DNA of 64,000 nucleotides from Psettodes erumei (lineage: Eukaryota; Chordata; Actinopteri; Pleuronectiformes; Psettodidae): positions 186,001 through 250,000 of the forward strand of contig JAFBJZ010000900.1 in NCBI GenBank assembly GCA_016785225.1, in the 5' to 3' direction. The translations under genes were made by a program, and so were the position numbers. Under the pieces are notes generated by a model. The model made no database searches. It was not told the DNA's origin and saw only the letters and a program-made list of their open reading frames with translations. Shown here piece after piece: positions 13,801 through 26,095 of this stretch (position 1 is the first letter of the stretch; each line of letters opens with the position of its first letter).

Positions 13801-14567
13801 CCACATGCACGCTATGTAGATTTCTACCTTCTAGCCTGTTGTAATGTGAAACCAGTGCACGTTCAAAACGGCCTCCCTATTTCCCTCTCCGGAGAATGAC
13901 GGTCCTAAAACTTTCACTGCGGGCTATATTCCCATGACGGATGTTTGTGACAAGGATGTGATCCACATATTTCTACACACAAATATATACACACACACTA
14001 CAAACACTCAAACACTAACAAACATGTGCAGACACACCCACAGCGGACAAAGTGAATGACATCTCAAAGGAGATAATTCATTGTTATGGTTTTCCAAACC
14101 AGCTGACGTGCCCATTTCCAGCATGCAGGCCTGTGGGGATTTATAATAGGATGCTTATCATTATGCAGCAGTGCCAGGGAAGATAGGCAGATTTGGGAAA
14201 TTAAATTTACACAAAAAGGACAGCGAAAATCAACCAGCTGTCAAGTAAGCGCATTCGGGTTTAGATTTGTGTCGACGAAGGGTGCATTTCTTTTCCATTT
14301 TTACATCCGTTTCTGACACATTCTGATGATTCCTTTTACTAAAATTCTCATGCCCTTCTCGCACAGAAGCCAGAGTCTGCTTTGATTAGACAAGAGAAGA
14401 GGTGGAGGAAAGGAGAAAAAAAAATGCAACTCAGAAGAATGACATAATTGGACTGAAACGAAAAGTTAAAAAAAAATAATATAAAATTTTTACCCTGTCA
14501 GGGACTTTGTGTCTGTATGCTGTATGTAAGACGTGTGAGTTCCCAAAGGCTCACCAGAGTTTTACCT
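10876..14567. other. Non-coding intron sequence
   Basis: No gene or recognised transposon is seen. A short pentamer repeat of CACTG units lies near 11263-11281, and CA-rich DNA lies near 13975-14040. Composition is AT-rich. Confidence 0.65.
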
Positions 14568-15845
14568 CAGTGATTGTCAACTGGGGGCCCGCAGGCCACA
14601 TCTGGTCAAAGCTTCCCATCTAGCCCACAGAATTTTAACGAATTCTGGGAATGTGAGGGGAGTGGGCATGCATTTCACTATTTATGATATCCACTTTTTT
14701 TTCTTCCTTCTGTATTTGACATACATTGAATTATTTGTGGCGGCTCGCTGCATTATCCATATTGACCACCACATATTGAATTTCTTGTTTTTACTATTTC
14801 AAATGGGTAAAATCTGACATCAGTGTAGAGCTGTGCCCTGCTCGCTCTCTCTATCTCTGTCTCTCTCTCGAATTCAAATTAAGGTGCTTTATTGGCATTA
14901 ATAAAAATAAAAAACCAAAACTTCAAGACACACTGTAACCAGGTACACAACAGCAAAAAAACAACAGCAAAAAATAGCAATTAAAAAAATGTCTGTGAAT
15001 AGCTCCTCCCCTCGGTGCACACTCAAAATATGATCATGCGTGGGAGGAAGTGATTGTTATCGGCTTTTTCCCCACACATAGCTGCTAGTCAATATTGACA
15101 GCTCGTGAAAGTCGATAACATTAATGTTAACTCTTTAACTCTGATGCTGAATGTTTGCTCCTTTAATCCAGATGAAAATTGAAAATTGTGAAGACTTAAA
15201 AGGGCTCCTGCAGACGAGCCGCGGAGACAGTATGGGCCAGAGGCATGAGCAAAGCAGAGTATCCAGAAACTTGTGAATACGCATGCAGGAAAGATGAACA
15301 GCGTGTCCGACCACTGTGATCAGCTGTCCAAGTCAGTTATTTAGAATAGTTCCAGACTTTAGTCATAGTGCTGCCATGGCAGCTGAAGCTGAAGGGATAG
15401 CTGTAGCTAATGAAGGAGGAGGAGGAGGAAGAGGAGCGTGCTGCTGAGGAGAGCAGGGCAGAATCAACAGGTGGGGCTGACGGCAAATACAGAGATAGAA
15501 CTGTGCATAGTGTTCAATTATTTATTCATCCCAAAGTAGTTGGCAGTTAAAATGTTTGCAGTGGGCCGCCTTATATATGGTGTTATTTAATAATTAATTT
15601 AATTGCTGTTGTGCTTGGAATAGCAGTATAGCCTGAAACTAGAGCCAAACTCATTCCACCCGTCAGGACAATGCATGAGAACGTCATAACCAGCTGAAGT
15701 TGATTAATATTCCCTGCCAAACAGGGGAATTCCCGGAATTACAGAGTTGCAGTTTATTTACAGTAACACAGGCTTATAAAAAGGCCCCCACAGTGCCTGC
15801 TGAGAAAAATTCTGGCACATGGACAAATGCAGTTGATGACCCCTG
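14568..15845. mobile_element. Non-autonomous hAT-like DNA transposon
   Basis: The left end CAGTGATTGTCAACTG and the reverse complement of the right end, CAGGGGTCATCAACTG, match at 12 of 16 positions and have the CAG start and subterminal GGCCCGCAGGCC typical of hAT (Charlie-like) elements. The right flank GTCTACAC fits the hAT target-site preference (nTCTAnAn). The left flank TTTTACCT agrees at only 4 of 8 positions, so the duplication is decayed or the end is slightly off. The internal 1.2 kb has no intact transposase. A separate repeat is nested inside. Confidence 0.7.
14850..14960 (+). repeat. CT-repeat plus CTTTATTGGCA repeat nested in the hAT-like element
   Basis: A CT-rich run leads directly into GAATTCAAATTAAGGTGCTTTATTGGCATT and then A-rich DNA. 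I recall this CT-run followed by a CAAATT/GCTTTATTGGCAT arrangement as a frequent interspersed motif in teleost genomes. Family unknown. Confidence 0.45.
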
Positions 15846-17339
15846 GTCTACACTGTACCTTTGTCGCTTCATTGCATGCTCTCTCCATTTCCTCTCTTTC
15901 CCCTCCATTCTACTGTTACTGCCACATCGTGTTGTGAATAATGCATCTTTAGAGGACATGGACTCTGGGTGGGACAGGGTGACGGACAAGGATGTCAAAA
16001 AAAGAGGATTGTGGTAAAAGTTGGGGAGAAGGCGATGTGAATACTTCCAGACTTTAACTGTTTTTTGAGCTACCCCCTGAGGAGAAGTGAACTTGTGGCA
16101 ATAGTCAGCAATGGATCCTCAGAACACAACAGTATATACCAGTGGATACTCTTCAGCAACACTGAGCACAACTATGATTGTCTGCTTCAATATTCTGCTT
16201 CACGCAATCATGAAAAAAACTAAATTAGTCACTATGTAGGACTATCAGATAAAAAAAAGCTATTTTCTGGGGAATTTGAGGCATTTCAGATCTCACTGAG
16301 ACTTTTTTGTCACCATATTATTGGTTTAATCTCACTTTACCAACCATTTAAAGTTTCATAGGCAAACCTTGCAAGTTAATTATTTATTTACAAGGCGGCG
16401 TTAAAGCAGCCGATAATTCCTGGCAATTGAAAAATGCATAGCCGTTCACCCTTTGGTGTTTTCTCCACTGAACACTCAAATCTCCTTGGGACTGGGTTTG
16501 TGACGGGTGAAATTAATCATTTTTTGAAACAGTCTACAAAAGGAGCTTTTGGAATCTGAAGGGATTTTAAATCAAGCAATAAAATTGCAGGTGTGTGATG
16601 CATGTCATTGTTTCCTTCGTAGATGATGCAAGTCAAATCGCATCCGTCGCGCGTGTGCGCTTTCTTCACGTGACTCTGAGTTGACGTTGTTCCCCTGGTT
16701 ATGAACTTTATTTGATGCATCATCTAAGTAGCTGATTACTCTTATTCCTGAGCTACAACACATGTCAACACGTCATCGTGACCATCATGACCGGCTGTCC
16801 TTTGCTGACCCTCTCCTCACCTCATTCCTCCACTATACTTCGCTGGTACTACTTCTTTCCCCTCTCCTCAATGCCCACTACTCAGTATTTACTGCTACTG
16901 TGATCTGAACTACCCTGTCTCTCTCTCTTTCTCTCTCTCTGCAGTACCACTGCAGCTCCATCAATCATGCACATGCACACACACACACACATGCACACAC
17001 TGAGCATCCCAGCGCTTATACAAAGATGGGTCTCTGATAGACACACACACGCGTTCACGCATGCACAACGCTGTCAGTTCATAAAACTAAGAACGACTCA
17101 GCAGGGGATTAATTATTTTCAGATGTCTTAACATTATTTAATTCTAGTGTTATCTCTATAGATCTCTGTGCCTGAGTGGAATTTCCCAATTAAGAGGGGT
17201 AGGAGGGAGAGAAAGGGTGTGAGCAAGTGGCTTTGTGTGTCTGTGCATCTAACGCACAATCACACAAACTATTTTCTGTGTTTTTGTCAGCGTGTCTCTC
17301 ACAATTTTTCATTTATCGTTAGTGTGTGTGAATGTGCTC

Positions 17340-17640
17340 CTGTCCTTCTATCCATGTGAGGACCATGCACATGTGAGTTTTTAAGGGTCAGATTAAAATT
17401 AGGTTTGGGTTATGGTTACGGTAATGGTTGGGGGTTAACATGCATCTTGGGTGATCTGATCACATATGGACAGCTCTTAGTCTTGGGTACATACCCACTT
17501 GTAGTTAGAGCAGTCCGTGTTTGGATCAAAGATATGTATAGGTATAAACAAGGCCATATATGGGCTCGCACTGGGACTTGGGAGGGGGCTTCCCCACACT
17601 CATGACAACACTGAATTGTACATAAATTGGTGAGACTTTA
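17340..17640. repeat. Possible interspersed repeat (family unknown)
   Basis: The segment includes GCATCTTGGGTGATCTGATCACATATGGACAG-like sequence and a later GTTTGGATCAAAGATATGTATAGG stretch that I associate with a dispersed teleost repeat. I cannot define its ends or class. Treat as tentative. Confidence 0.32.
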
Positions 17641-18759
17641 GGGCAATCAATAATTTAGTTTTTGTCTTACTGCGCTCCACTCCACTTGAGCTATGAAATA
17701 TGCATTATTTCTATAAATCAGATGAAGGGAATGGCAATATGGCAATTCATAATACGACAAAAACAAATAAAAATGTTGTTAAGATTCCATGCAGCAGGTA
17801 TTCTTACACCGAAAAGGCGTTAAGTAAATCCACAAAAAGACATTTATTATGTTAGTGCATCCACAATGAAAATTGGTTCAGAGCATGGTTCAGTTAAAAT
17901 AAACGACTTTCAGTTAGTGGATGTTGAGACCATTAACTCCAGACCGCTAATAACATCTTAGAGGCTTTCATTTCATGCCTTTTCCATGTGGAAAATGCCA
18001 GGGAGAAATTGCTGTTCCTTGCGTAGTGGGACTAATCTCACATGAAAGGCAAAATATCTCAGGACAATATTGCCAGCTAATGATACGCCAGGATGCTAAT
18101 TAAAAAATTTCATCGTGTCGCGGCTGAAGAATGACAGAGCAGCAGCACAGTGGCAATTACACTACACCATCAAAAGTTTGTTTTTTCTTTAAAAGAGAAA
18201 AGAAAATATAATATTGTTAAGAAGTTAGTGCCTTTAATACAAAAAAGGATAGTGAGACTAAATGTAATTTGCTTCTTTTCAGTAATTCAGTGCCATTTTT
18301 CAAAGCCTTTAACACGAGCTCCTTGTTCCATTTTATGGTGTGTGTTTTTCAGATTGTAATGTTACACTGCTAATGAGCAGTGAGACAAACTAGCCATTCT
18401 TCACATTTGTTTCCCCTCAGACTGGTAGTTCAGAATTAATCATCTGTAATTACCAAAAAGTTGGAACATAGCAAGGTAATATTTCTGCTCGAAATGAATG
18501 TCTCACAAGTTTTTAAAACTGCATTGCTGATGTTCATGCATTGTTAGCTTTGTTTGTCTCAGACATAATTTAGTTTTCTCTGCATTGCTCTGTAATGGCC
18601 AGGATATTCTAGTCTTTGTGTATTTATGTTGGTGTGACGGTCTGTGTATATCCACACACGTCACCTGCTTATGTGTGTGTATATAAAATCAGACAGTATA
18701 AGTATTTGTACTTTGTCTGTCTGTTGTTCCTTAGTAATTTTCTCTCTTTTTTCCTTTGG

Positions 18760-19085
18760 GCTGCACACATGCCTCACACCGGTGAGCGCTACATGTTACC
18801 CCCTCACCATATGCCCCTTTCCCTTTGGGCTGGGCGCACACATTAGTGACGCCGTGGTGTGCCTTGATTTGGTCGTGCATGCATGCGGTCCCACTGCACC
18901 AGCGCGTCAGGGGATCGCTGAACTGACCCACAATATTATGGTTCCCTTCCTGGGAAAAGGGCCAATTTGTGACCCTCTCCACGCTCGGTGGAGCTGTGCG
19001 GTGACTGGAAACCGATTGGCTCAACAAGTGTGGTCGAAAAAGCCCACCGGAGAAGCAGCGTCATTTAAAAAAAAAAAAAAAAAAA
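18760..19085 (+). repeat. GC-rich segment ending in an A-tract, possible retroposed insert
   Basis: A GC- and CpG-richer block than its neighbours ends in an 18-base A run (about 19067-19085). Two related copies of a TTCCTTTGGGCTG-type sequence with a following CACACAT lie near 18750 and 18820, a short internal duplication. The A-tract suggests retroposition, but I recognise no parent gene or SINE promoter, and target-site duplications are not obvious. Confidence 0.3.
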
Positions 19086-20551
19086 GGGCTCAGCAGGATC
19101 AGCTTTAAGTCATTTTCCTAGCTCTTCTGTCGCATTGGATTGACACAAGGTTATTTGGAGTTTTACTTAAACAAGAATTGAGCAAGCTTTCATTTTCTAA
19201 TCCACTCTCTTCGTTTGCGCTATTGGCATTACACCTAAGTGAACTGCTGTTAAGCTTCTGATGAGATTAGTGACCAACTCCTAAGTCCTTTTGGAAAAAA
19301 AAAAAAATCAATCTAGATCTGGATAAGGAAGAAAAAATTTTTAGAGCTTCTTCTTTTCCTTGTCAAAAAGTTTGGAGCATTAGTAGTAGCTGGTGGAAGA
19401 AAAGAAGCAGTTGACAGGTGTTTACTGCAGTTCTGGTAGACGTCAGACCTCACGCACATCATCGAGGTAAACAACACCTTCCACTGTTTCCTCCTGCCCG
19501 GTGGGAAATGACTCATATCTGCATGATGGGATCTAATGAGTCTCTCACTCCCCTGCACTCACGGTTACAGGTATCCTAAGTTTTCCAGCCGCGTGGGAAT
19601 TCCTGCGTAGTCTCCTCTGTTGAAACGCCGCGATGAGAGAATTGACCTAGAACATACAAGGAGCTGAGGATTTCTTGTGCGTCTTCATCTGAGTGCATTG
19701 GTACTGTCATTGTTAGTAATTGTTTCTGGAATCAACATTGCAAGTGGGACATTTTCATTTCCCACCTTTCTTGTCTGCCGTTGTTACTCCTCTTACTCTC
19801 TTGTAAAAATTTCTTGTTATGTGTTCGTTACCCTTCCTCTCCTCCTCATGCACAATTTTCTTGCTCTCGCTACATGTGAGTCATTTCTCTCGCCTTCCCT
19901 CAGTGGCGAACACGACACTCTCTTTACCTCCTCTATCCTCCTCCTCTGTGTGCGGGTCTTCCCAACCAATCCATTTTTCTAGCATACCCTGTCCCTGAAA
20001 ACAATCAACCTAAGACAGAAGGCAGAGAGATCCAGAGTTGTGGAGGGAGGAGATGGCCAGTAGAAATGAAGGAAACACAGAGGTGTCTTACCTAATTGAT
20101 AAAGGAATAAAATTTATGAAAATAGAATAGTTCAAGAGAGATGAAACCCAGAGCCTTGTGTTTCATGTGAAAAAAAATGGAGCAACGAATTCTAATCCTC
20201 CTCCATTAGCAGCAAAGGTAATAATCTCATCTGAGAGCGGCGGATATTGTTAACATCCCTTGCTTCAGAAAAATCAGTTAATACATGATAAGCAAACACC
20301 GTTAGAGCTTTATTGCCACAGCACAAACAAAGCTAACCATCATAAGCTTTGTTTTGTATTGCTTGGCCATGAGCAATGCTAATTCCTGTTAACGCTGCCA
20401 GGTATTACTGACACAGAGAACAATGCTAAATCCCTGTTAGCAAAGCCCAGCCACTGCAGGGGCTTAGCGCAGCTCGGGTTTCCATTAGCCTGGCAGCATA
20501 GACGTACACGCACGCGCGAGCAAATGCACGTGCAAATGCGTTGTGTCGCAG

Positions 20552-20552
<1 letters not shown>

Positions 20553-20584
<32 letters not shown>
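20553..20584. repeat. (CA)16 microsatellite
   Basis: A perfect 32-base CA run. Confidence 0.97.
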
Positions 20585-20585
<1 letters not shown>

Positions 20586-23500
20586 TCGGCCCCTTGGTTC
20601 CCATTAACCTGTGGGAGCCCCTGCGTGGTTGGGAGAGAGAACCCTAATTTGTCAGCCTGCCACGGGTCTTGGAGCTGAAGGTCGTTAGCAAATAGAGTTC
20701 ACCTCTAATTACTGCTGGACTTCCCCGAGCTTGAGTGCACTTATGTGTGTGCATGCATAGTCATGCGTAACTGGATTAGTGTGAGTATACACATGGCATC
20801 AAACACCTCAGTACTGTACATGTGGGTGTTTGAATGTAGCTATACCCGCAGCAGAGGTAGCTGTTTGTTTCATGGATTCAGAATGAACGCTGGAAATTTT
20901 TAATTATGTGCATCCAAAAATGAAAGGGCTCATACCCCACACTTTGATATTGCAAATTACTGTTATTTATTCCCTCTTTTTAAAAACTGCCATCATCTTC
21001 CCATCTCTCCATTTCCATCTCTGCTGTGGTGCATCACTCTTTGATTCGCTCACTGCTCGCCTCCCGCCCCTCCTTCATTCCTCTTTCCCTCACTCTCTGG
21101 TTGGAGTGCAGCACATCTGGTGGAAGCAGGAATTATTGATTATTGGATTATATAAGATATCAGACTTGCACAGTGCTCTGTGCCCACCTCGTTCTCTCTC
21201 CCGGTCCATGATGAGAAGAGAAAAAAACCAAAAAAAAACTCAAGCCAACAGGGAACTTGTGCAGTCCAGTTAAATAAGCTAATGCCAATTCTTGACATCT
21301 GCCAGCGGTTTGTAGTTGTGTATTTTTTATGTTCAGTAGATTATGTAGGTTTTGTCTGATGACATGGTGCAACAGCGAATTATGAGACAAAGGTCATGGT
21401 TGCAGGCGCAGATTGAGTAATCTGCTCAGGGACACTTCAGCAGGACAGAGTTTTGATGACAGAGAGGTTTCAATCTGATTCACAGTTTGAAGGACAGTGT
21501 CTCAGAGTCTCTATCAGCCGGCCACCACATCGTCAACTTTAACAATTGATCTAAACTCTGAAAATGAAAATTACTTGAGGGGCATCACAAGTGAGGATGA
21601 ATTTTGAACCAGGATGAGCTTGTGATAGCTCATCCCATTTTTGGATTTTGTTTTCTTTCCCCGTTACCAAGTACTCAGATTTGTTAAGCTTCAAGGCGAG
21701 CAAAAACTTTTATCAGACATTTTAATCTTTCTCAAAAAATTCAAGAGGCGGGATCCTCCATCTCCGCCAGCGCTGAGTGCCACATTATATTAACGTTTTC
21801 TGTTTTCCAGACTGTTTAATGTGCTAATTTTAAGACGGTGCTGTTGTTTTCTTCTGTGTCCTGTTTTCAATGGTGAAACATTGCTAATTGCATCACAACA
21901 GCTTCATAATCCTCTCAGTTAAACTTTCATGAATATCATAGCCATGATTTTAGCCTTAAAGATTTCATTTTGTTAATTCGGTTTATCAGATGCATAAGCA
22001 TCATTTTATGTTCATCGCAATATGCTACAGTATCAAAGGGTTGAGATTATTTAAACTGTTTTCAAGCCTCAGGACCACACCAGGCAAACGTGCCTTCCCG
22101 TGTTGGCCAGCCTGTCTGGGTTTTTTCTTGTTTAAACACCCTCTCTCAGAAAAGCAAACGGGCCATATTGGACACCAGCATGGGTCTATATTCAAAAGGA
22201 AGTTAATTGGGTATGTGCATAAGTACCTCTGTGGAAGCAAGTGCACACATGCCTTTTTTTTTTTTTTTGTCTCTCGATATCTTTTTTTTTACCCTTTCTC
22301 CCTCATCCCGTCTCCCTGCATTCATCTTTTACTGCCAGTCAGAGCATATTGTTTCCCAGTATGGCAGAGTTTAGGGCTGACAGAGGGGTGGAGGGCAGTG
22401 GAGGGAGTTATATTATGGGCTTCAGTTGCCAGATTGGCAGCAAATCATCTTTATGAGCAGGCAGGAGGGCAGAGAGAGCCCCCTCCCTGACTTCTACAGA
22501 GGAAATGACTGAGGTCCATCCAGACCACACCAACAGCCAGTGATTCGCTGATTACTCTGGCGCTGACCCACAGTGCAGCTATTCACAGTGTGCAACACAG
22601 CAACAAACTGTGCATGTTTTTGTCATTCACCGGTTCAGTGTATGTTTCCGCTTCCCTGCCTCCTTCGCCCGTTGCACACTTGTGATACACGGCAAACAGG
22701 TGTATGTTCGCATGCATCATAACAGACAAGCACACAGTTGAATATGGTTGAACATATATATTATAACAGTAGACAGCCAGGGAAATGATGACACAGCGTA
22801 CAAGTTTATCTGTTAATTTGTGCTTGTTCACACGCACGCACCCACACACAAACACAAATATGCACACACACACACACAGGCAAATACAAACATATTTGTG
22901 TTGTGTTCAATTTGATCGGCGCAGCTCCTTCCTATTTATGATGTACCAGAGACAATTTCACACATGGGATCTCATGCTACAATTTTTCATTGCGTAGATA
23001 TGGGGTAAAGTGAGTGCGCGTGTGTGTTCGCGTGTACCTCAGGACTTCTCCATGGCATGCATGTGTGGGCAACGTGATATTGGAGAAAGGGTGAAATTTA
23101 TACATATATGGATGGAGAAACAGGAAACATTCCACTGAATATAATAGATATACAGGGAAATACCACTTGATTAATCCACTGAGAGCACACATGGATATAA
23201 AAGTGATTTTTTTTTTAAAGTCTCATTAAAGTCATTATTTAAACCCATTATATCATATACTTTGTAACCATGTGCCTAACTAAACCTTTAATTATCATGG
23301 GGCGTTTGTGGCCTAAATGAATTCATTTGCACAAGACCACTTATTAATTGGAATCCAGTAGTGCAATTGAGTGTGTATGAAGGTATAGATTATCTATCCA
23401 TTGCTTTCTGGCCATGATGGACTGTGCTTATCAGCGCTAATTAAAACTGGCACCGAGTGACAAGGCAAAGAATTCCTTGACCGTGCAGCTTTCCTCGACA

Positions 23501-25074
23501 AATAGCTGCTGCAGCCTGTTAATTGTCTAAATACTGTGAACTGCTTAATTGGCTTCTCTGTAAGGCATACTCCACTCACAATTATCTGATTACTAGACCA
23601 TTCATTTCTTTCTCTAAAAAAAGCCAGACAAGTCAATGTTTCAAATCAATCATTTTTAATATAGTTTTTCGGAAAAGAAAGGCAAGGCATATGTTTCCTA
23701 AATATGTGTATAATTTCGCTGTCACAGTAGGTTGATACACTGAGAATTTGCTGTCACTATGCTGGCAGCAATTTTTTAGATGAGTCATGTTACACAACTT
23801 GTCAGTGGACAATATCCTTACTGCTACATTGAATGTTGGAAGCTGCCCAGCGTACTGTTGAACTTAATATAAAACAGTTGTTCAGTCCCTACTCCACACG
23901 TCTTACTCTTGGTTTTCAGACCAAATTACCCCAGTGGCAGTGCTCTTGAAACAGACAGTCCTTGCATTTGTGTTTCTGTTAGATCTCCTTTGATACCAGT
24001 ATACCCACTAACCAATACGCCATATTGCACAATCGCTATGGTCTGTATGAGATGGTATTTTAATGGACTCTGAAATAAAAGCCATTCCCACCTGAGGAAC
24101 TATGGGAAATAATTAAAAACCTCTGTTGTTATGAGCATTGTACAACAACCTGACTTTACTGCAAGAAAATAATTGGCCACTGCAGTCTCCTTTCTCTTCT
24201 GTCTGCAATTGTAGCATGAAAAAGCAATAATTACTCACCAAAAGGGTGCAGGGCAAGATTTGCTACATTGTTTGTTCCCTCTTTAAAGACAGAGTGCACT
24301 TAAAAGTTGTAAATGTGATGTGCAAATAGGTGCACCAGCCTGAAAGCACAATTTGACCATCACATGAGGAACGCTGTGCATTATCAGGAAAGTAAAAGTG
24401 TGTCTTGGTTCATTCTGTCAAACCTCTCCATAGTGTTCGTGGACCAGATTGGAAATCTCGTGTATTATAGATGGAAAGATGAAGTCAAATGAATCTAATC
24501 AAACGCTAGTGACAGGACACAAAGGAAATGCCTACAGAGTTGAACGCAAAAAATGTAGCAAATAGGTGATAACATCATTAATTAGACTCAAAACAAAGAG
24601 ATAAGGGAAAAGGCGTTGACGTATTACAGTTTGAGCTGCTAATACACAGTGTGGCATGTGTGTAGAGTCTTTTTTTAGTAATTTAAAGTATGCATTAGGG
24701 TACATTACAGTTACCCCGGGGCGCTGGTGAATTATTGGCTGTATCAACACCATTTACACCCTCCACCTGTTCAAATCGGTGCTCTTCCTGGATCACTTGC
24801 TCGTCTGGGTCAGACTTCTCTACTGCTGTGCTCCAGTACTGGATGCTGTGGCTTGTACTTACTTTTTATGAGATACATTATTCATCGTTCCGGGAAACCT
24901 GTTTGCTAATCTCAATAATTATGCCCCGTACATCTTCTTCAAGTCCCTCTCCCACAGTATTATCAGAGCCACGGTGGCCTTTTAACTAGATTTGATTATA
25001 AACAAATAAAATAATAGTGGGACGCCCCGTGTCCTGACTCTCAGACACGCGGGATCTCGTTACGAGTTCCAAGC

Positions 25075-26095
25075 CCTGCAGAGAAGTATTTGTAGAGTTG
25101 GAAGTACTCACAGGGAGATGTCTCACTTGGAGATGTATGATAATTGGCTACATTGAACTGCTGAAAACAATTTGCCAAATGATTTCAGGACAACTTCATT
25201 CATTAAGATCACCCAAAGCATGGACACTCATATTCACCACTCCCTCTATATAACTGGGGATTTGCCCACAAAGTCTTTGGGCTTATCCCACATTCCAGAA
25301 GAAAGACTTAAGTATGGCTTTTTTTGTAATATACAACACAAAGTCCTCCAGATTCCGTGTAAGTGAGAGATGATGGGGTGTCTTCGGGCATTTGGTGGCA
25401 TTCTGGCAGATAAGAATAATAACAGGGGAAGGGGGTGCACACTTTTCTGTTCTGTTGTATACCATGGGGGAGCTGTTTAAGAAATGAGTGCCCAGTGTGA
25501 CAGGTGCCTCAGGTTAAAAAGCATAATAACAAAATAGCAGATTTGGGAGGCCCAAACCACCTTACACAGTGGGCTTTTTTAGTTTACTTCGACATATTCC
25601 TTAGACTTCTGCCACTCCAGAATAAAAAAAACTTGTTACAGAGTTTATCAAATTGTTGTAAGTATTTAATTGGAATAGTCAGTGGTAGAGACTGACGGAG
25701 ATAATTCACTTTGGGAGCACAAGTCGTCGTTATAGTATTAACCCACAGTGAGAGATAAAGCGGAGGCCTTCTTTCCAGAAGCGGCCTGAAATTACATTGT
25801 ACTATGCCCCTTTAGTTGCCTCAGGAAGAGAATTCCCAACTATTTAATTCCCTCATGGGACCGCTGGAATGAGTTGGCGACATAATGATTCGGGGCAATA
25901 GGAGGTCGGAGGAGGGCTTCCAATTTGGTCCAATTCACTGGATAGACAAACCAGAATAGGGGATTTTTCTGGGTCTGTAGCTGAACACAAAATGTCACCG
26001 GTGCAAAGCAGCATTGTTGAGTCTCCAAATGTGACCTGAGGAATACTCGGGTCTTTGCAAATTGCTGCAGCAAGAGGTTCTGTTGCTAAACACAC
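25075..26095 (-). mobile_element. L1/Tx1-like LINE ORF2 3' fragment
   Basis: On the minus strand the segment follows the C-terminal half of an L1/Tx1-type ORF2. From 26095 downwards it reads EPLAAAICKDPSI, then the degraded reverse-transcriptase active-site region LLCTGDIL at about 26011-25988 (the position of the family's YADD), then TDPEKSP. Further on come a NYLRQSLPLIIP-like thumb segment and an exact GGLGLPNL motif (25561-25538). The typical tail WDKPKDFVGKSPVIYREW, a TLGDL-like block and LQVRH end near 25080. Frame changes and stops separate these blocks. The 5' half is missing, as expected for 5'-truncated LINE copies. It lies antisense to cntnap2. Confidence 0.82.
25994..26005 (-). 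pseudogene. Degenerate reverse-transcriptase active-site motif of the LINE
   Basis: The position equivalent to Tyr-Ala-Asp-Asp of LINE reverse transcriptases reads Cys-Thr-Gly-Asp. Only the second Asp remains, consistent with loss of catalytic function in an old copy. Confidence 0.6.

Larger units (their letters stand above)
15846..25074. other. Non-coding intron sequence with possible conserved elements
   Basis: No gene is recognised. Apart from the entries at 17340-17640, 18760-19085 and 20553-20584, this region has CT-rich and CA-rich tracts at 16915-17000 and 22830-22880, poly(T) runs near 22250-22290, and several AT-rich blocks dense in TAATTA-type homeodomain sites (about 18030-18175, 20255-20490, 23285-23620) discussed as candidate conserved elements. 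Confidence 0.6.

Noticed and set aside
18644..19108. 154-codon + strand frame ending in poly-Lys
   Set aside because: The Lys run is the translated A-tract, and a second frame is open over the same region. No homology recognised.
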